From positions 1-64,000 of the forward strand of contig JADJOP010000015.1 in NCBI GenBank assembly GCA_016713735.1: DNA of 64,000 bases, in the 5' to 3' direction. Shown here piece after piece: positions 59,141-64,000 of this stretch. This DNA comes from Bryobacterales bacterium. GTDB taxonomy: Bacteria; Acidobacteriota; Terriglobia; Bryobacterales; Bryobacteraceae. The notes beneath the pieces were generated by a model, which did not search any database, was not told the DNA's origin, and saw only the letters and a list, made by a program, of their open reading frames with translations. The translations under genes and the position numbers were made by a program. How positions within the stretch are numbered: the stretch's first letter is position 1; every line of letters starts with the position of its first letter.

Positions 59141-61217
59141 TCAGTTCGCCTTCAACACCGCGTCGAAGCTGGCCAGCATCTTCTTCACATCCGCCGCCTG
59201 TTCGAGGTCAGCGTTGAGGGCGAGCATGTTGCGGAAGTGGACGCTGGCGGTGGCGACGTTTTCGAGCTTGCCCGTCTGTTCGGCCATGCGCGCGAAGGTG
59301 AGGCCGAGCGCGTAGTGGATGTAGGGGTCCTTGGGATCGTAGCTGAGGGCCTTCTGGCAGAAGGGCACGGCCTTGTCATAGTGCGCCTGCTTGCGTTCTG
59401 CGTCGCAGAGGCCGAAGTAGGCGAGGCTGCGCAGGTCCTTCCAGATGTCGCGTTGAGATGCGCGCGTTTTGCGCCCGCCGCCGATGAGGAAGCCGCGCAC
59501 CCAGAAGTTGAGCTGGCCGGCGAGCTTGCTATCGAAATCGCTCAATTGCAGATAGGTGAGATACGACGGGATGCTCTTGGCGTACTGGCCGCTGAGGCGC
59601 AGGCTATCGGCGAGCCAGAAGTGCGGTTCGGCCGTTTTCGGCGCAAGCGTGATGGCCTTTTTGGCCGCGTCGATCGACGGCGGATAGGCATCTTTCATGC
59701 GGTAGGCCGCCGCCAGTTGCGTATGCGCCAGGCTGTTGGACGCGTCGCGCTGCACGACGGCGGTCAACTGCCGGATGGCCTCGTCGGTGGCGCCAATGTC
59801 GAGCAGCATACCGCCATAGGATGCGCGCGCCTCGACGTAATCGGGGTCGGTGGCAATGGCCTGGTCAAAGTGTTTGCGCGCGAGTTCGTATTCCTGCATT
59901 GCGTGCTCGGCGCGGGCCAGATAGAGCGCCGCCTGGCTGTAGGTGGCGTCGGCCTGCAGCGCCTGGCGAAACGCTTGCGCGGCCTTCGCATAATTCGAAG
60001 CCCCACCATCGCGGTAGGGCTTCAGTCCTTGATCGAAGAAATCGAGCGCCGCCTTGGGCCGCTTGCGTTGGAAGCGGATGCGGATGCTCACCGTCGACTC
60101 CTGCCCTGGGTAAACCGTCTCTTCGCGCGGGCCATCGGGCTCGTAGCCCATCTTCACGCCCTGAATCATGTGCGTCCCCGGCGCCATGCCGGGCAGGCGC
60201 AGCGGCGTGCCCTTGTTCAACACGCCCACCGATTTGCCATCGACGAACACTTCGACGCCATCCATGTTCGACTCGATGATCAACATGCCCGTCGAAGCTT
60301 CCTTGGGAGGATCGATGACGGCGTTGGCCGGGACGTAGGCGAGCAGCATGTTCGGATCGAAGCTGCCGCGGTCGGCCACCGGATTCTGCTTGGCCTTGGT
60401 GTCGGCGCGCACGCCGGTGCGCACGTAGTCAGCGATCTCGTCGGCGGTGACGATGCCGTCGCGATTCTGGTCGGCCGCGCCGGAGAGGCCGCGCGTCACG
60501 TAGTAGGTGAACACGCCGTGCCCGCCGCCGAAATCGGGGCTTTCGAAGGACTGCTCACGGTCGCGGCTGGCGCTCATCACGAACACCGACTTGCCGAGAT
60601 CCACCAGTCCGCGGTTGATGGTCTCAGTGGCCTCGGGCGAAATTGCGCCGCTGTGGCAGGCATCGGCGAGCAGCACCTTCCACTTGCCCTTGATCTTCGC
60701 GCCGAACACCTCGCCCAGGCGCGTCATCGGGTAGCCCGTGTTGGCGATGTCGGTGAGCTTGATGTCGTAGGGCGCCAGATGCCCCTTGCCGCCCGCGACG
60801 AAGCCGTGACCGGCGAAATAGACCAGCACGCGGTCGCCCTCCCGGCTCACCGACGGAAGCCACTCCTCCAGTTCCCGCCGGATGTTGGCGAGGGTCGCTT
60901 TCGCGCCGGTGAGCAGGTGGACGTTTTCGGCGGGGAAGTTCCCGCCTTCGGTGGAGATCAGGATGGAGAACATCGACTCGGCGTCGCGTTCGGCATATCG
61001 GAGTTGTTGCTCCGATTTTAGGTTCTGGTAGTTGCTGATGCCGATGACGAGGGCGTAGCTGCGCGGGATGGAGGGCCGCGGCGCGGGCGGGCGCGCTTCT
61101 TCCGTGTAGAGATCGCGCTTCTGCGGCGTGGCCTTTTTCTGCTGCGCCGCCAGGCAGCATCGCCGCGAGCGGCAACAATGCCACCAACGCCGCCGTGATG
61201 AGGATCGCCCGTCTCAT
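59141..61217 (-). CDS. Exported caspase-like peptidase with PEGA and TPR domains, frame broken near 61160
   Basis: A start at ATG 61217 encodes a signal peptide (MRRAILITAALVALLPLAA). Near 61160 the frame must move by one base; the continuation reads ...YALVIGISNYQNL, the first strand of a caspase-fold (peptidase C14) domain. The catalytic pair is intact: YFAGHGF (His) and LLADACHSG (Cys). A PEGA domain (GMLIIESNMDGVEVFVDGK) and about eight TPRs follow. With the extra base removed the protein is about 691 residues. The start overlaps the Ser/Thr kinase stop (ATGA). Such proteins cleave after basic residues and may act in signalling or cell death; the target is unknown. Confidence 0.75.
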
Positions 61218-62786
61218 TGATGTTCCAGCCGGATCTGATGCACCAGCACCTCGCCGCTTGTACGCAGTTGGGTCTGCCGGTTTGCTTCGTTCTTCTGCAC
61301 CTGCACCGGAACGCGATTTTTTTCCAGGAAGAAGGTCAGCGGCTTCACCAATTCCTCCGAGTCGAGCACCGCCGTCTTGCCGCGCAGCGTGGCCCGCTGG
61401 ATCAACTGGTCCAACTCCGGCAGCGGCTTTTTTGACCACACCACGGTGAGCAACTCCGTGCCCGCGGCGTCGTCAAACCGGAACCAGTTTTCGCGCGGCA
61501 CGCGGGCGATCTCCACGTCGGCGATCTCGGGCGTGGCCGTGGCCATGGGATGCAACACCACCCAGGTCCGCCGTCCGCTGGCTGCATCTTCGGCCCCGTT
61601 GAGCACGTAGAGGTGGCCGTCGTGGCCCGGGGAAAACTCGAGCGCGATCTTGTGGCCGTGCTCCACCAGCATCTCGCCGGTGGCCCGGATCACGTCGCCG
61701 TAATCCGCCCCCTCGCGGCTGCGCTGGATGAGCATTGAATAGTCCAAGGCCAGGTGCGGGCCGGTTGCCGCCGTGCCGCCGGTATTGCGCTTGGCCATCC
61801 ACAACAACACGGCGGCTACCAGCAAGCACCGCCGCCAGCCCGAGGCCGCCTACGAGCCACCGCCGTGAAGGCGCTGCCGGCGCAGGCGTCACAACAGGCG
61901 CCGGCGCGGGTTCGGCCACGATTTGGGGATACAGCGCCGCCGTCAACTCCGCGGCAAACTCCTTCACCGAACGTTGCCGCGCCTCGGGCTGAAACGAGAG
62001 CGCCCGCTGCATCACGCCGTCGACGGCTTCGGGAATCTCCGGCCGGCGCGAGCGCAGCGGCATCACGTGCGACTGCTCGGCGCTGGCCAGATGCGTGAGC
62101 GAATCCTCGGGGAAGGGAACTTCGCCCGAGAGCATCTCATAGGCGACGATGGCGAAGGCGTAGAGATCGCTGGCCGCCGAGGGCTTTCCGGCAAACTGCT
62201 CCGGAGCCATGTAGGTGAGGCTGCCGGCGACGTTGGTTTTGCTGCCGGCAAACACCGAGTCCTTGATGCCGGCGATGCCGAAGTCGATCAGCTTCACATG
62301 CTCCTCGCCGCCGGCGAGCGTGGAGATCATGATGTTTTCCGGTTTCAGGTCGCGATGCCACACGCCCTTGTCGTGCGCCGCCGCCAGCGCCTGGCCGACC
62401 TGCCGGATGAGGTTCGACGCCCGGCTCATCTCCATGCCGCCCTGGGGAATGGAATCGCGCAGCGTCTTGCCCTCGATGTACTGCATGACGAGGTACTGCG
62501 TGCCGTTGGGCAGGTCGCCGTAGTCGAGCACGTTGATGATGCCGGGATGGTCGATGCGCGCCAGCGCCTCCATCTCCTGCATGAACTTCTTGCGCACCCA
62601 CTCGTTCTGCGTCTGCTTTTCCAGCAGCACCTTGACCACGACGGGTTTGTTCAACAGCTTGCGGTCGTGCGCCAGATACACGACACTCATCCCGCCGCGG
62701 CCGAGTTCACGGTCGACCGCGTAGCGGTTTTTCAGCAACGGCCTGCCGTTTTCCTGGCTGACTTCCTGTTCGTATTCCTCGCTCAT
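61214..62786 (-). CDS. Transmembrane Ser/Thr protein kinase, frame broken near 61826
   Basis: The cytoplasmic part from ATG 62786 is a Hanks-type kinase: GRGGMS loop, Lys 52 (VVVKVL), HRDLKPEN catalytic loop, DFGIAG, and the APEQF segment. A Pro/Ala linker leads to a membrane helix (WLVGGLGLAAV), within which the frame breaks at 61826. Joining the next frame gives LLVAAVLLWMAK and about 190 extracytoplasmic residues of unknown type ending at 61214. One extra base accounts for it. Start ATG 62786 overlaps the stop of the IPT/TIG gene; the ATG at 62795 is an alternative. Likely signals to, or with, the caspase-like protein. Confidence 0.78.
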
Positions 62787-64000
62787 TGCGTGCATTGCGC
62801 GGTGCGCGCCGTGGAGGCGCCGGCCGCATTCGTTAGCGTAACGCCCACCGAAGCCACGCCGGAGCTGCTCGGTGAGACGTTGAAGTTCTGCGTATAGAGG
62901 AAGGTCCCGCCCGCCAGTTGTCCGTTGGCGCTGTTGAACCAGTTGGCGAACATCGCCGCCGTATCAATCGGGAACGACGCCGAGGCGAGCGTTTCGCCGC
63001 CGGCCGCCGTGAAGTCGAACGCCGAACGGCTTACCTCGCGTGTGTTCGAGATGCCCGAGATCGTGATCGTCAACTGCGTGCCCGAGGAGCGGACGCAGCG
63101 CACGTCGGCGGCGGCCACGAGGGGCGCGGCGCGCGCGATGGTGATCGTGCGGCTCTGCACGCCGCCGGGGGTGACGTCGGTCGCGCCGGCAAAGAAGCGC
63201 GGCGCAATCGTCACCACACCCGCCGTGGAGCCTGTCTGGAAGCTCACCTGGACCGGGGCCGTTGAGCCTGACGGGATGTTCACATCAATCTGCCGCTGGC
63301 CGTTGGTGAACACGATCGCGCGGTCGTTGGGCAGGTTGCCATCGGGCGCGAAGGTGAGCGTAAACTGCACGCGCAGCGCCGCCGGGAATCCGGAACCCAG
63401 GGTCAGTGTGGCGTCGGCCCGCGTGCCCGAAGTGGCCACATTCAAACCGCCGTAGCTGATCGAAGGCAGCGAGGGAAGCGTGATGTCGAAGGGAGAAGCG
63501 TTCGACGCCGCGCCGCCCGGCCCTTCCACGGTGACGCTGACGGGAATGCGCGCGGCAAGCAGCGAGGCCGCCACATCGGCCGTGAGTGACGTGCCGGACC
63601 CGGTGGTGGCCAGCGCCGTTGTGTTCCAGCGAACCGTTGAGCCGGCGAGGAAGTTCGCGCCCGTCACGGTGAGCGTGAAGCCGGGGCTCCCCACGGGCCG
63701 TGCCGAGGGCGACAGCGAGGTGATGCTGGGCGCCGGTTGAATGGTCAAGCTCAAGGGCGGCGAGGCTGGGCCGGTGGGCGGCAGCAGGCGGATCGACATC
63801 GCCCCGGCCTGCCGCAAGAGCGCCGCCGGCAGCGTGAAATCGACGCTGGTGGACGACACCGCATCCGGCGTGATGGTGGTTGCCTGTCCGCCCGGAGGCG
63901 TGGCTTCCACGCGTGAGCCCGTGGCCAGGCCCGTGCCGCGAATCGACGCCGTGGCCGTGCGGTCGCCGGCCTGCACGGGGCCGGAAATCAGCGTCAGCGG
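62783..64000 (-). CDS. IPT/TIG-domain surface protein (N-terminus outside window)
   Basis: At least 405 residues are in the window and the frame is open to the right edge. Immunoglobulin-like IPT/TIG repeats are seen: PAPSITSLSPSARPVGSPGF followed by TLTVTGANFLAGSTVRWNTT, an earlier half-repeat of SIRGTGLATGSRVEATPP type, and Thr/Ser/Gly-rich beta strands to the end. Such modules bind surfaces or carbohydrates, and several acidobacterial proteins consist of little else. First gene of the kinase/caspase operon, with an ATGA overlap to the kinase. Confidence 0.75.
   Translation of the reverse strand, partial: PLTLISGPVQAGDRTATASIRGTGLATGSRVEATPPGGQATTITPDAVSSTSVDFTLPAALLRQAGAMSIRLLPPTGPASPPLSLTIQPAPSITSLSPSARPVGSPGFTLTVTGANFLAGSTVRWNTTALATTGSGTSLTADVAASLLAARIPVSVTVEGPGGAASNASPFDITLPSLPSISYGGLNVATSGTRADATLTLGSGFPAALRVQFTLTFAPDGNLPNDRAIVFTNGQRQIDVNIPSGSTAPVQVSFQTGSTAGVVTIAPRFFAGATDVTPGGVQSRTITIARAAPLVAAADVRCVRSSGTQLTITISGISNTREVSRSAFDFTAAGGETLASASFPIDTAAMFANWFNSANGQLAGGTFLYTQNFNVSPSSSGVASVGVTLTNAAGASTARTAQCTQ

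Noticed and set aside
59123..61021. A 632-codon plus-strand open frame
   Set aside because: Antisense to the caspase/TPR gene; its composition is typical of a shadow frame.
1..64000. tRNA, rRNA, CRISPR array, insertion sequence or phage genes
   Set aside because: I looked for cloverleaf-like segments, regularly spaced repeats, transposase and integrase motifs and saw none; repeated GGCGG-type strings are codon bias.

Overview
The window is about 64 kb of GC-rich, densely coded bacterial DNA. I infer Acidobacteriota of the Solibacter/Bryobacter type. The grounds are the mix of families: the cytochrome/DUF1549/DUF1553 plus DUF1501 pair, NHL and IPT/TIG proteins, a Ser/Thr kinase next to a caspase-like TPR protein, many exported oxidoreductases and a VapBC pair. 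No rRNA, tRNA, CRISPR array, insertion sequence or phage gene was seen, so the taxonomic call rests on gene content alone.

Layout. 1-8 kb: end of a TPR-like gene, two metallophosphoesterases, vapBC with an operator palindrome, two unknown genes, a histidine-phosphatase/hydrolase fusion, an MBL-fold hydrolase and an aldo/keto reductase. 8-14.4 kb: a large hybrid histidine kinase, two CpaE/MinD-like ATPases and an NHL protein. 14.6-20.8 kb: a tightly overlapping redox operon (membrane-anchored H-protein-like protein, 4x[4Fe-4S] protein, NrfD-type membrane protein, heme-motif histidine kinase, NtrC-type regulator, archaemetzincin). 20.9-30.5 kb: a complete transcarboxylase/methylmalonyl-CoA (Wood-Werkman) propionate module. 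30.6-37.8 kb: pyruvyl-transferase-family protein, PSCyt1/DUF1549/DUF1553 protein, DUF1501 protein and sulfatase. 37.9-41.1 kb: feoAB and trxB. 41.1-45.4 kb: a CZB-type chemoreceptor, rseP and dxr. 45.5-49.7 kb: an unassigned small RNA gene, a beta-hydroxyacid dehydrogenase, an exported O-methyltransferase, a small HTH-like protein, an EamA transporter and a PP2C phosphatase. 49.7-57.0 kb: a copper/silver CusCBA operon with accessory proteins. 57.1-64 kb: a truncated enolase-superfamily gene, a zinc alcohol dehydrogenase, then an overlapping IPT/TIG, Ser/Thr kinase and caspase-like operon.

How the genes work together. The 20.9-30.5 kb genes supply every step from methylmalonyl-CoA to propionyl-CoA and succinate: mutase with its GTPase chaperone, epimerase, transcarboxylase subunits and CoA transferase. 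No biotin carboxylase is present, so transcarboxylation, which conserves the carboxyl group, is the likely mode. The 14.6-20.8 kb operon joins an electron-transfer module that lacks a catalytic subunit to a two-component system whose sensor carries a heme-like CX4CH motif. It looks like a redox-sensing system.

Points that stand out: a small RNA gene with near-consensus promoter and terminator at 45.56-45.74 kb; a degenerate duplicate of part of the mutase barrel fused in front of the real mutase; -10-like boxes placed 6-9 bases before start codons, suggesting leaderless transcripts; and four genes with single-base frame breaks, which are either assembly errors or real and need read-level checking.
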